Below, piece after piece: positions 42,359 to 50,459 of a DNA stretch of 64,000 nucleotides. Source of the DNA: Pseudopedobacter sp035496935 (GTDB lineage: Bacteria; Bacteroidota; Bacteroidia; Sphingobacteriales; Sphingobacteriaceae); assembly GCA_035496935.1 (NCBI GenBank), contig DATJED010000005.1:1-64000 (forward strand), read 5' to 3'. Every line of letters begins with the position of its first letter. The first letter of the stretch is position 1. A program made the position numbers and the translations under genes. Below the pieces are notes generated by a model. The model was not told the origin of the DNA and ran no database searches. It worked only from the letters and a program-made list of their open reading frames with translations.

Positions 42359-44557
42359 TTGAAAGATATACTTTTAATTACGCCGCCATTTACACAATTA
42401 AATACGCCTTACCCTGCTACGGCATATTTAAAAGGCTTTTTAAACACCAAAGCCATCAGTTCTTACCAATCGGATTTAGGAATTGAAGTTATTATTGAAA
42501 TATTTAACAAAAACAGTTTAACGGAACTATTCAGCTACGCATCAAAAAATAAAGATACTTTTTCGGAAAACGCAAAACGGATTTATGCCCTAAAAGAAGA
42601 GTACATTAAAACCGTTGATGATGTGATGCTTTTTCTGCAAGGCAAAAATCAAACCCTTGCCCGCCAAATTTGTAGCGATGACTTTCTGCCACAGGCTTCA
42701 AGGTTTTCGCAGTTAGACGATTTAGACTGGGCTTTCGGCAACATGGGAAACCAGGATAAAGCAAAACATCTGACAACGCTCTATCTCGAAGATTTGTCGG
42801 ATTTTATTGTGGAATGTGTAGACGAAAACTTTGGCTTTAGCCGATATGCCGAGCGTTTAGGCCGAAGTGCCAACCAATTTGATGAACTATATGCTTTCCT
42901 TCAACAAGAGCCAACCTATATTGATGAGATAACTTTTAAGCTTTTAGAAGATAAATTACAAACCCAGCAACCAAAATTAGTTTGTATTTCCGTTCCGTTT
43001 CCCGGAAATTTATACAGCGCTTTTCGTTGTGCACAGTTTGTTAAACAAAATTATCCGGCTGTAAAAGTGAGTATGGGCGGTGGTTTCCCAAATACCGAAT
43101 TACGCAGTTTAAAAGATGTTAGGGTTTTTGAGTTTTTCGATTTTATTACATTGGATGATGGCGAACTTCCGGTTGAGATATTGAATTCGAACATTATTGA
43201 TCCATCTGCCAAAAACCTCAATTACAAAGCCTATAAACGCACTTTATTGATTGAAAACGGTGAAGTTGTTTACAACAATTTTTCACTAAGGCAAGACTAC
43301 AAACAGCTGGACGTTGGAACTCCGGATTATTCGGATTTATTGCTGGACAAATATATTTCGGTAATTGAAATTGCCAACCCAATGCACAGTTTATGGAGCG
43401 ATGGTCGCTGGAATAAGTTAACAATGGCACACGGCTGCTATTGGGGAAAATGTACTTTTTGCGATATATCCTTAGATTACATCAAAAATTATGAACCTGT
43501 TGCTGCTTCGGTTTTGGTAGACAGAATGGAACAGCAAATTAAGCAAACTGGCGAAAAAGGATTTCATTTTGTAGACGAAGCCGCTCCTCCAGCTTTAATG
43601 CGTGAGGTGGCGCTGGAAATCATCAGACGGAAACTAGTTGTTACCTGGTGGACAAACATCCGTTTTGAGAAAAGTTTTACCAAAGATTTGTGTTTATTAT
43701 TAAAAGCATCGGGCTGTATTGCCGTTTCAGGCGGTTTGGAGGTAGCTTCTGATAGATTATTGAAGCTAATTGATAAAGGCGTAACGGTTGAACAAGTGGC
43801 AAAGGTAAACCGCAATTTTACCGACGCAGGTATTATGGTGCATGCTTATTTAATGTACGGTTACCCAACGCAAACTGTGCAAGAAACGGTTGATAGTTTA
43901 GAAATGGTGCGCAAGATGTTTGAACTGGGTATTATGCAGTCGGGCTTTTGGCACCAATTTGCATTAACCGCTCATAGTCCTGTCGGTTTAAATCCCGGCG
44001 ATTTTGGCATTATTCCCAACAAAAAAGAAATTGGTTTTGCCCATAACGATGTCGAGTTTAAAGATAAAACCGGCATCAACCACCAAAAATTCAGTGAAGG
44101 CCTGCGCAAATCGCTGTTTAATTACATGCATGGCATCTGCTTTGAATTTCCTTTACAAGATTGGTTCGATTTTAAAATCCCTAGGACAAGCATTAAACCA
44201 GATTTTATCCGGCAGGTATTAAATATTGCGGATTTCACTACTAAAAGCAGTGCAAAAATTATTTGGTTGGGGGATGCGCCAGAAACGAAATTATTTACAA
44301 AGTCAAAAAAAGGGCAAACTTGGGAATTAATGTCGCTCACATTTCATCAAAAAAAAGAAAGTTTTACCATCAGTCTTGATAAAGATAAGGGCGAATGGTT
44401 AAAATCAAGATTAAGAAATCTAGCCGTTTCAGCGGAAAAGCAAACCACATTTAATCAGCTTAAACAAGATTTTGAAACCACTTTTGAAGATTTTGAACTG
44501 TTTTGGTTTAGCAAGCCAATTCAATTATTAAGGAATAACGGTTTATTGGCTGTTTGA
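42359..44557 (+). CDS. B12-binding-type radical SAM protein
   Basis: A 732-residue protein. The start must be the TTG at 42359 (KDILLITPPFTQLNTPYPA follows); a stop lies five codons upstream with no ATG between. Residues about 180-270 resemble a cobalamin-binding Rossmann domain (LVCISVPFPGNLYSAFRCAQF, VKVSMGGGFPN). The radical SAM domain starts at HGCYWGKCTFCD, with Cys360, Cys365 and Cys368: a CX4CX2C spacing rather than the usual CX3CX2C. GFHFVDEAAPP, CIAVSGGLEVASDRLL and MVHAYLMYGYPTQT follow. The C-terminal 150 residues are unassigned. Reaction and substrate are unknown. A 26-codon ORF lies downstream. Confidence 0.85.
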   Translation: MKDILLITPPFTQLNTPYPATAYLKGFLNTKAISSYQSDLGIEVIIEIFNKNSLTELFSYASKNKDTFSENAKRIYALKEEYIKTVDDVMLFLQGKNQTLARQICSDDFLPQASRFSQLDDLDWAFGNMGNQDKAKHLTTLYLEDLSDFIVECVDENFGFSRYAERLGRSANQFDELYAFLQQEPTYIDEITFKLLEDKLQTQQPKLVCISVPFPGNLYSAFRCAQFVKQNYPAVKVSMGGGFPNTELRSLKDVRVFEFFDFITLDDGELPVEILNSNIIDPSAKNLNYKAYKRTLLIENGEVVYNNFSLRQDYKQLDVGTPDYSDLLLDKYISVIEIANPMHSLWSDGRWNKLTMAHGCYWGKCTFCDISLDYIKNYEPVAASVLVDRMEQQIKQTGEKGFHFVDEAAPPALMREVALEIIRRKLVVTWWTNIRFEKSFTKDLCLLLKASGCIAVSGGLEVASDRLLKLIDKGVTVEQVAKVNRNFTDAGIMVHAYLMYGYPTQTVQETVDSLEMVRKMFELGIMQSGFWHQFALTAHSPVGLNPGDFGIIPNKKEIGFAHNDVEFKDKTGINHQKFSEGLRKSLFNYMHGICFEFPLQDWFDFKIPRTSIKPDFIRQVLNIADFTTKSSAKIIWLGDAPETKLFTKSKKGQTWELMSLTFHQKKESFTISLDKDKGEWLKSRLRNLAVSAEKQTTFNQLKQDFETTFEDFELFWFSKPIQLLRNNGLLAV

Positions 44558-44618
44558 TGATTTTCGCTTTAAAGGAAAGCATTTTAATAATTTTTTCTTA
44601 AAAATTAAAAAAGATTAT

Positions 44619-44626
44619 TATCTTTG
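44619..44626 (+). promoter_or_regulatory. -7 promoter element (TATCTTTG) of the small ORF
   Basis: An exact TAnnTTTG match followed by CACCGCAAAA, reminiscent of strong start regions such as rpsF. The ATG of the 26-codon ORF lies 41 bases downstream. Confidence 0.5.
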
Positions 44627-44666
44627 CACCGCAAAATAAAATATAGCGTCTCTCAAATCTACTATT

Positions 44667-44747
44667 ATGAAAGTTGTTAAAGAACTTATCAAAATATTGC
44701 CCGGCTTTTTAAAGTTTATCTATAAAAAGGGAATGCGCCCGCTATAG
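44667..44747 (+). CDS. Candidate 26-residue basic peptide
   Basis: An ATG-to-TAG frame encoding MKVVKELIKILPGFLKFIYK followed by KGMRPL. The peptide has seven lysines or arginines against one acidic residue and would form an amphipathic or membrane-associated helix. It has its own -7 element (44619-44626) and sits in the 216-base gap between the radical SAM gene and the convergent lamin-tail gene. It could be a secreted or membrane-active peptide, a radical SAM substrate, a leader ORF or noise; nothing in the sequence decides between these. Confidence 0.45.
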   Translation: MKVVKELIKILPGFLKFIYKKGMRPL

Positions 44748-44773
44748 TCCCGGAACACCAATTTCAATCGATT

Positions 44774-47386
44774 TTAATCAAGTTTAGAAGCTAATACCGC
44801 AGTTTTCTTATACTTTTTCACTTCACCGTTCAGTTCAAAAACCTCAACGTAGAGAACGTAAATTCCCGTTTTTGCTTTTGTATTGCTTTCATCTGTTCCA
44901 TCCCAAACCCATTGTCCGGTTACGCTTAAAGTTTCGTTGTTCACCAATTTTTTAACCAATCTTCCTTGGTCGTTATATAAAGTAACGTTACCTACTTTTC
45001 CCGGTGCAGGAAAATTATACTGAATCCTTAAAATATCTTCGAAACCGTCGTTATCCGGAGAAAAAGTCGGAGTTGGCAAAGAAATTTCTGCTTCTGTATT
45101 CGCCAAATCTTCTAAATATTGCGAATTTTTATCAGCAGGTGTGGCATATCCCGTTGCTGCTGTCGCTGATCTGAAATTGCCCGTTGTATTGGTAGCTTCA
45201 GTAAAACTGCTCCGTTCTAAGGAAACACCCTCAACATCTTTTAACAAGGCAAAATGCATGGATTTATCATAGTTCAGCTGGTCTAAACGGGTAATGCTGT
45301 CTTTTAAAATTACCACCTTGCCCTTGTCATCCGCATAAGCTGGCAAAGCACTTATTTTTATAAAATTGTTCGGGTGCGAGGTATAATACTGCGCTTTTAC
45401 CGAATCGGGATTGGTGGTAATTACCCAGTAGCTTTTAGGCTCAAATAAAATAGTATTTGCACTAATTTCTTTGATACTTGCCAGCGAATCTTTGGCGGCA
45501 GCAATGGTTGCTATTTTGAAGTCTTTAAAATCCAAAATTTTATCGGAAGTATTGTAAACTTCAACAAAATCAACTCCGCCCGATTTAGGATTGAATAAAA
45601 CTTCGTTAATAATGATATCTCCTTGAGCGATTAATCCCGGATAAACAAAATCCAATTTTTGGTTGGCGAGAACATTACTTCCGCAATCTGTTAAGCCATC
45701 AACAGTAATGCTGTAAGTTTGATTTCTGTTTAAAAGCTGACTATATTTAAGTTCGACCGTAGCAAATGCCGGCGCTAAAGGATTGGCAATTAAGGGAACA
45801 CCTACTCCGTTGTTTACATTGTAATGCGAGGGCAAAGTGGCTTGTAAACTGTCCAAACCTCGGTTAAACGTTAAAATTAAAGTTACGCTATCTTTTATAG
45901 AAACACTGAGCAGTTTTAAAGGTTCAGTGGTTTGGTTGCTGAGGTAAATTGAATTTTGTTTGCCCGGAGTTCCGCCACTAACATTGTTACCGGCACTGTA
46001 ATTTTGCGATTGTTTACATACAGATAAAGGGTCTATCAGTTCCAAACTCCACCCTCCCGTTTTTTTTGCATTGTCCTTGTACCAGCTATCGAGATAGTTG
46101 ACCTCAGAAATTAAAATGCCGTTCTGATTCAGCAACTTTAAACTGTCTGATGCATTATTGAGCGATGGCCAAGGCAACACACCAATTACTTTACCATATT
46201 CTTTATATGCTGCCGTGTCTGTTACAGGGCATAAAATCACATATTCGTTGGCGTTGATACTGTCTGCACCAAATGTAAAAATTGTAGAAGCATCGCTATA
46301 TTTAAATCCGCTTAAAGCAATATCTTCGTTGCTCCTGTTCCAAAGCTCCACAAATTCAGCAGACGGCAAATCAACCGAAGGAGACGGATCGGCAAAAATT
46401 TCGTTAATCACAATATCGTTAAATACGGCTGTATAGGGCTTTTTGTAAATGAAATTCTTGCTTTGAGGAGTTGCGGCATTTCCCTTTAAATCCTTAATGC
46501 TGTTTACTGTAACCGTGTAATTCCCCACATTTAATTCCAACGCTAAATTTAGTGTAACCAAAGATCCATTGACCGTAACGCCAGAAGGCTGGATATTACC
46601 GGGCGAAATGTTATAATGGCTTGTAACAGAAGCATCGCTAGGATCTACGATCTCATCAAAATTTAAAACAATATTTTTTCCATCAGTAGTGCTGGCCTTG
46701 GTAAATACAGGAGCTGCTACATCCGCCGGCATATCCTTAACTACAACATTATCAAAAAAGTGTTTCTGCACAAAAGAAGCGGTTGACTGCCTGATATAAA
46801 AACCGAAAGCAACCGTGGAGGTAAAAGAATTATCAAGTATGATTCCTTCTGTATAAAACGAGTTGCCAGTACCGGTACTGTCTCTTTCTAAAACAAAAAC
46901 ACTGCTACTCTCTCTGGAAACACGAAATTTGAAATTATTGTTTGAGCTGCTATTAACAGAACCGTCTCTCCCGTCAATCAGTTTTACGCTGTTGTTAAGC
47001 CCACCAGATCTTTTATATAAAGACACCTCATCCGGTGTGTCGCCCATCCTTACAAAATAACCGTTAATATTGGCGCTGTTTAAATCGGCAGTATTGCTAA
47101 TAAGGTAAATATCTACGTAATTAGTGCTAGAGGTACCGAACTTTAAGTTCACATCAAACTCCCAAGTGCAGTTCAAAGCTTTGGCATTGGCGGTAGAAAT
47201 ATAGAAATTGGAGTTTGTAGTAGTTGAGTTTGACTGCAATTGTCCGCTATTCACAACAAAATTTGTGTTCGTATTGGCCTGCCATGTTGGATTTTGCGTA
47301 AAATCTCCGTCATTAAAGTTCTCGCTTACCTGACTAAATGCAACATTTGCTATAAATAGGCTAAAAAACAGTAAAAACTTTCCCAT
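44774..47386 (-). CDS. Large secreted lamin-tail/Ig-like protein with T9SS-type C-terminus
   Basis: An 870-residue exported protein (signal peptide FLLFFSLFIANVAFSQ). In order: an N-terminal lectin-like beta-sandwich (about 20-215); an SbsA-type Ig-like domain (APVFTKASTTDGKNIVLNFDE); a lamin-tail domain (INEIFADPSPSVDLPSAEFV); a second Ig-like domain (about 490-585); a second lamin-tail domain (INEVLFNPKSGGVDFVEVYN); and a C-terminal FlgD-like module beginning FSPDNDGFEDILRIQYNFP, typical of T9SS cargo. It is likely cell-surface or extracellular. The ligand or enzyme activity, if any, is not evident. Divergent from asd across a 65-base gap. Confidence 0.87.
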   Translation of the reverse strand: MGKFLLFFSLFIANVAFSQVSENFNDGDFTQNPTWQANTNTNFVVNSGQLQSNSTTTNSNFYISTANAKALNCTWEFDVNLKFGTSSTNYVDIYLISNTADLNSANINGYFVRMGDTPDEVSLYKRSGGLNNSVKLIDGRDGSVNSSSNNNFKFRVSRESSSVFVLERDSTGTGNSFYTEGIILDNSFTSTVAFGFYIRQSTASFVQKHFFDNVVVKDMPADVAAPVFTKASTTDGKNIVLNFDEIVDPSDASVTSHYNISPGNIQPSGVTVNGSLVTLNLALELNVGNYTVTVNSIKDLKGNAATPQSKNFIYKKPYTAVFNDIVINEIFADPSPSVDLPSAEFVELWNRSNEDIALSGFKYSDASTIFTFGADSINANEYVILCPVTDTAAYKEYGKVIGVLPWPSLNNASDSLKLLNQNGILISEVNYLDSWYKDNAKKTGGWSLELIDPLSVCKQSQNYSAGNNVSGGTPGKQNSIYLSNQTTEPLKLLSVSIKDSVTLILTFNRGLDSLQATLPSHYNVNNGVGVPLIANPLAPAFATVELKYSQLLNRNQTYSITVDGLTDCGSNVLANQKLDFVYPGLIAQGDIIINEVLFNPKSGGVDFVEVYNTSDKILDFKDFKIATIAAAKDSLASIKEISANTILFEPKSYWVITTNPDSVKAQYYTSHPNNFIKISALPAYADDKGKVVILKDSITRLDQLNYDKSMHFALLKDVEGVSLERSSFTEATNTTGNFRSATAATGYATPADKNSQYLEDLANTEAEISLPTPTFSPDNDGFEDILRIQYNFPAPGKVGNVTLYNDQGRLVKKLVNNETLSVTGQWVWDGTDESNTKAKTGIYVLYVEVFELNGEVKKYKKTAVLASKLD

Positions 47387-47451
47387 ATTTGCGGCATTAA
47401 ATTAATCACAATATATTAATAATTAATTATTTAAAAATCAATTAACAAAAC

Positions 47452-48447
47452 ATGAAAGTTGCAGTTGTAGGCGCAACCGGCCTTGTGGGTACGGTAATGT
47501 TAAAAGTTTTGGCAGAGCGCAATTTCCCCGTTACAGAATTAATTCCCGTTGCTTCAGAAAAAAGCAAAGGCAAAGAGATTGATTTTAAGGGAAAGAAGTA
47601 CAAAGTTGTAACTGTTGATGAAGCAATTGCTATGCGCCCGGATGTTGCCTTGTTTTCTGCCGGAGGAAGCACTTCTACAGAACAGGCGCCTAAATTTGCG
47701 GCGGTGGGCACCACTGTAATCGACAATTCTTCTGCATGGAGAATGGACCCATCGAAAAAATTGGTAGTTCCAGAAGTTAACGCAAATGTATTAACTGCCG
47801 AAGATAAAATTATTGCAAACCCAAACTGCTCTACCATACAAATGGTGGTTGCGTTAAAACCTTTGCATGAGGAATATAAAATCAAACGTGTGGTGGTTTC
47901 TACTTATCAATCTGTAACTGGTACCGGCGTAAAAGCGGTTGATCAGTTAATGAACGAGCGTAAAGGTATTAACGATGGTCCAATGGCTTATTCATATCCA
48001 ATTGATTTGAACGTCATTCCTCAGATAGATGTTTTCCAAGATAACGGATACACCAAAGAGGAAATGAAAATGATTTTGGAAACCAAAAAAATCATGGGCG
48101 ACGATAGCATTGCTGTTACTGCAACTACTGTTCGTATCCCGGTAATGGGTGGCCACTCAGAAGCTTTGAACATTGAGTTTGAAAACGATTTTGATTTGGC
48201 TAAAGTTCGTGAACTTTTGGCGGCAACCAGTGGCGTAATTGTAGTTGACGATCCGGCAAATGCAAAATACCCAATGCCGAGAGATGCGCATGAAAAAGAT
48301 GAAGTTTTTGTAGGCCGTATCCGCAGAGATGAGTCACAGGAAAAAACATTGAATATGTGGTGCGTTGCTGATAACTTAAGAAAAGGTGCTGCCACTAATG
48401 CGGTACAAATTGCTGAGTATTTATTGAGCAAAAACTTAATTGGGTAA
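47452..48447 (+). CDS. asd: Aspartate-semialdehyde dehydrogenase
   Basis: It reduces aspartyl phosphate to aspartate semialdehyde with NADPH, at the branch to lysine, diaminopimelate, threonine and methionine. The NADP-binding loop is GATGLVGTVMLKVL (residues 7-20); the catalytic Cys126 lies in IANPNCSTIQM; GGHSEALNIEF holds the substrate-binding histidine. At 331 residues it is of normal length. An intrinsic terminator follows. Confidence 0.97.
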   Translation: MKVAVVGATGLVGTVMLKVLAERNFPVTELIPVASEKSKGKEIDFKGKKYKVVTVDEAIAMRPDVALFSAGGSTSTEQAPKFAAVGTTVIDNSSAWRMDPSKKLVVPEVNANVLTAEDKIIANPNCSTIQMVVALKPLHEEYKIKRVVVSTYQSVTGTGVKAVDQLMNERKGINDGPMAYSYPIDLNVIPQIDVFQDNGYTKEEMKMILETKKIMGDDSIAVTATTVRIPVMGGHSEALNIEFENDFDLAKVRELLAATSGVIVVDDPANAKYPMPRDAHEKDEVFVGRIRRDESQEKTLNMWCVADNLRKGAATNAVQIAEYLLSKNLIG

Positions 48448-48466
48448 TCTAATCTTAAGATAAATC

Positions 48467-48494
48467 AAAAGCCTTCCGTAAATGGAGGGCTTTT
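48467..48494 (+). terminator. Intrinsic terminator of asd
   Basis: An 11-bp stem (48467-48477 with 48484-48494, one G-T wobble) around a 6-base loop, ending in a run of T. Confidence 0.78.
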
Positions 48495-48559
48495 TGGTTT
48501 AAGGCACTTTCGATAAATTCGTTTTCGACTTTAACAAATCAGCTTAAACGCTCTACCTT

Positions 48560-48589
48560 TTGCTTTTAGCTTTATAAAAACTAAATTTG
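48560..48589 (+). promoter_or_regulatory. Promoter of the lpxK-PNP-porin operon
   Basis: TTG at 48560-48562, a 19-base spacer and TAAATTTG (48582-48589) match the Bacteroidota -33/-7 promoter. The lpxK ATG lies 16 bases downstream. Confidence 0.55.
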
Positions 48590-48605
48590 AGGCTTTACAA
48601 AATCT

Positions 48606-49679
48606 ATGTTTCAACAAATCCGTAAGCTTTTATTGCCAATTTCTCTGCTTTACGGTATCGTTATCTTTTTCAGGAATAAACTTTACGATTGGGGCATCTT
48701 TAAAAGCCAAACTTTTGAAACACCTATAATCTCGGTTGGCAATTTAGAAGTTGGCGGTTCGGGTAAAACTCCAATGGTTGAATATTTAATTCATTTGTTG
48801 AAAAACGATTTTAAACTGGCTACTTTAAGTCGTGGTTACGGACGCAAAACAAGAGGTTTTAGGTGGGTTACACCCAATGAAAGCGCAGAACTTACCGGCG
48901 ACGAACCTTTACAAATCAGTCAGAAATTTCCAGAAATTAGCGTGGCAGTTTGCGAAAACCGAGTTTTTGGAATCCAGGAAATCCAGAAAGAGCATCAGCT
49001 TGTTTTAATGGATGATGCTTACCAGCACCGAGCGGTAAAACCGGATTTAAGCATTTTACTTTTCGATTATCATCAGATCAAAAAAACCAGATTTTTATTG
49101 CCTGCCGGTAATTACAGAGAGTTTTTTAATGGGCGTGAAAGAGCCGATGTTTTAATAATTACCAAATGCCCGCTTGGTATTACCTCCGCAGAAAGAAAGC
49201 AACTGCAACAGATTGTCTCCCCTTTTTCACACCAAAAATTGTTTTTTAGCGGGATTAAATATGCAGAAGAATTAAATGCCGTTTTTACCAAAGAACAGCT
49301 ACCAATAAAAACTATCGATAAAAATTGGACGATTTTACTGCTAACAGGCATTGCCAAACCGGCGCCTCTGCTAGATGAACTGAAAGAATATAGCAAAAAT
49401 ATCCTTCATCACGCTTATGCAGATCATCATCAGTTTAGCCAAAAAAATATGCTTAAACTTGTAGCAGATTTTGAGGCAATAAAATCAGATAAAAAAATAA
49501 TTATTACAACAGAAAAAGATGCTGTACGTTTAAAAACAGATAAATTTGCAGGCTTTTTAAATAATTTGCCTATTTATCAGTGGTCTATAAAAGTCAACTT
49601 TCTAGATAACACGGATGAATTTAATACACTAATAAAAACATATGCTCAATCTAATCAGGGAGTCGGTAGAATACATTAA
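48606..49679 (+). CDS. lpxK: Tetraacyldisaccharide 4'-kinase
   Basis: It phosphorylates the 4'-position of the lipid A disaccharide precursor at the inner membrane. One N-terminal membrane anchor (LLLPISLLYGIVIFF) is followed by the P-loop VGNLEVGGSGKTPMVEYL (residues 44-61), LSRGYGRKTRGF, and VLMDDAYQHRAVKPDL, the Walker-B-like segment. The C-terminal TTEKDAVRLK is also conserved. Its last 38 bases overlap the start of the PNP gene in another frame. Confidence 0.95.
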   Translation: MFQQIRKLLLPISLLYGIVIFFRNKLYDWGIFKSQTFETPIISVGNLEVGGSGKTPMVEYLIHLLKNDFKLATLSRGYGRKTRGFRWVTPNESAELTGDEPLQISQKFPEISVAVCENRVFGIQEIQKEHQLVLMDDAYQHRAVKPDLSILLFDYHQIKKTRFLLPAGNYREFFNGRERADVLIITKCPLGITSAERKQLQQIVSPFSHQKLFFSGIKYAEELNAVFTKEQLPIKTIDKNWTILLLTGIAKPAPLLDELKEYSKNILHHAYADHHQFSQKNMLKLVADFEAIKSDKKIIITTEKDAVRLKTDKFAGFLNNLPIYQWSIKVNFLDNTDEFNTLIKTYAQSNQGVGRIH

Positions 49680-50457
49680 ACATAGAGTTGGAGATTTTAA
49701 TCCAGAAATAGGTATAATTTTAGGTACCGGTTTGGGTGGCCTAGTTACAGAAATTGAGGTTGAGTACCAATTAATGTATTCCAACATTCCGAATTTCCCT
49801 ATTTCAACCCTTGAATTTCATTCGGGCAAGTTAATTTTTGGGACACTCGCTGGCAAAAAAGTAGTTGCAATGCAAGGTCGCCTTCATTATTACGAAGGCT
49901 ACAACATGAAACAAATTACCTTCCCGGTAAGGGTTTTAAAAATGTTGGGCATCCATAAATTATTTGTTTCAAACGCAAGTGGCGCATTAAACCCCGATTT
50001 TAGAAAAGGCGATTTAATGATTATTGAAGATCACATAAACTTACAACCAGACAATCCCTTAATAGGCAGAAATTACGAAGATTTGGGGCCACGTTTCCCA
50101 GATATGAGTGCGCCTTATAGTGCAGATTTGATTGAAAAAGGATTAGCAATTGCAAAAGCACAAAACATTACTTGCCATAAAGGCGTTTACGTATCGGTTA
50201 TCGGTCCAAATTTAGAAACTAAGGCCGAGTATAGATATTTACGAATTATTGGAGCGGATGCCGTAGGCATGAGTACAGTACCCGAAGTAATTGTAGCTAA
50301 TCACATGAGTTTGCCTGTTTTTGCAATTTCTGTTTTAACAGATGAAGGATTTCCTGAAGTGCTACAGCCTGTTTCTGTGGAAGAAATCATTAAAATTGCT
50401 ACAGCAGCGGAACCCAAACTAACGAAAATATTAAAAGAATTGATTTTACAGCTATAA
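49642..50457 (+). CDS. Purine-nucleoside phosphorylase
   Basis: A 271-residue trimeric-type PNP that splits purine nucleosides with phosphate. Key blocks are GIILGTGLGGLV (phosphate loop), FHSGKLIFG, MQGRLHYYEGYNM, VSNASGALNPDF, SVIGPNLETKAEYRYLR and DAVGMSTVPEV. The ATG lies inside the end of lpxK, a 38-base overlap suggesting coupling. The putative porin gene follows after two bases. Confidence 0.95.
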   Translation: MLNLIRESVEYIKHRVGDFNPEIGIILGTGLGGLVTEIEVEYQLMYSNIPNFPISTLEFHSGKLIFGTLAGKKVVAMQGRLHYYEGYNMKQITFPVRVLKMLGIHKLFVSNASGALNPDFRKGDLMIIEDHINLQPDNPLIGRNYEDLGPRFPDMSAPYSADLIEKGLAIAKAQNITCHKGVYVSVIGPNLETKAEYRYLRIIGADAVGMSTVPEVIVANHMSLPVFAISVLTDEGFPEVLQPVSVEEIIKIATAAEPKLTKILKELILQL

Positions 50458-50459
50458 CA

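Noticed and set aside
47442..47885. Minus-strand ORF of 147 codons opposite asd
   Set aside because: It covers the NADP-binding and active-site region of asd in antisense; the asd frame is certain.
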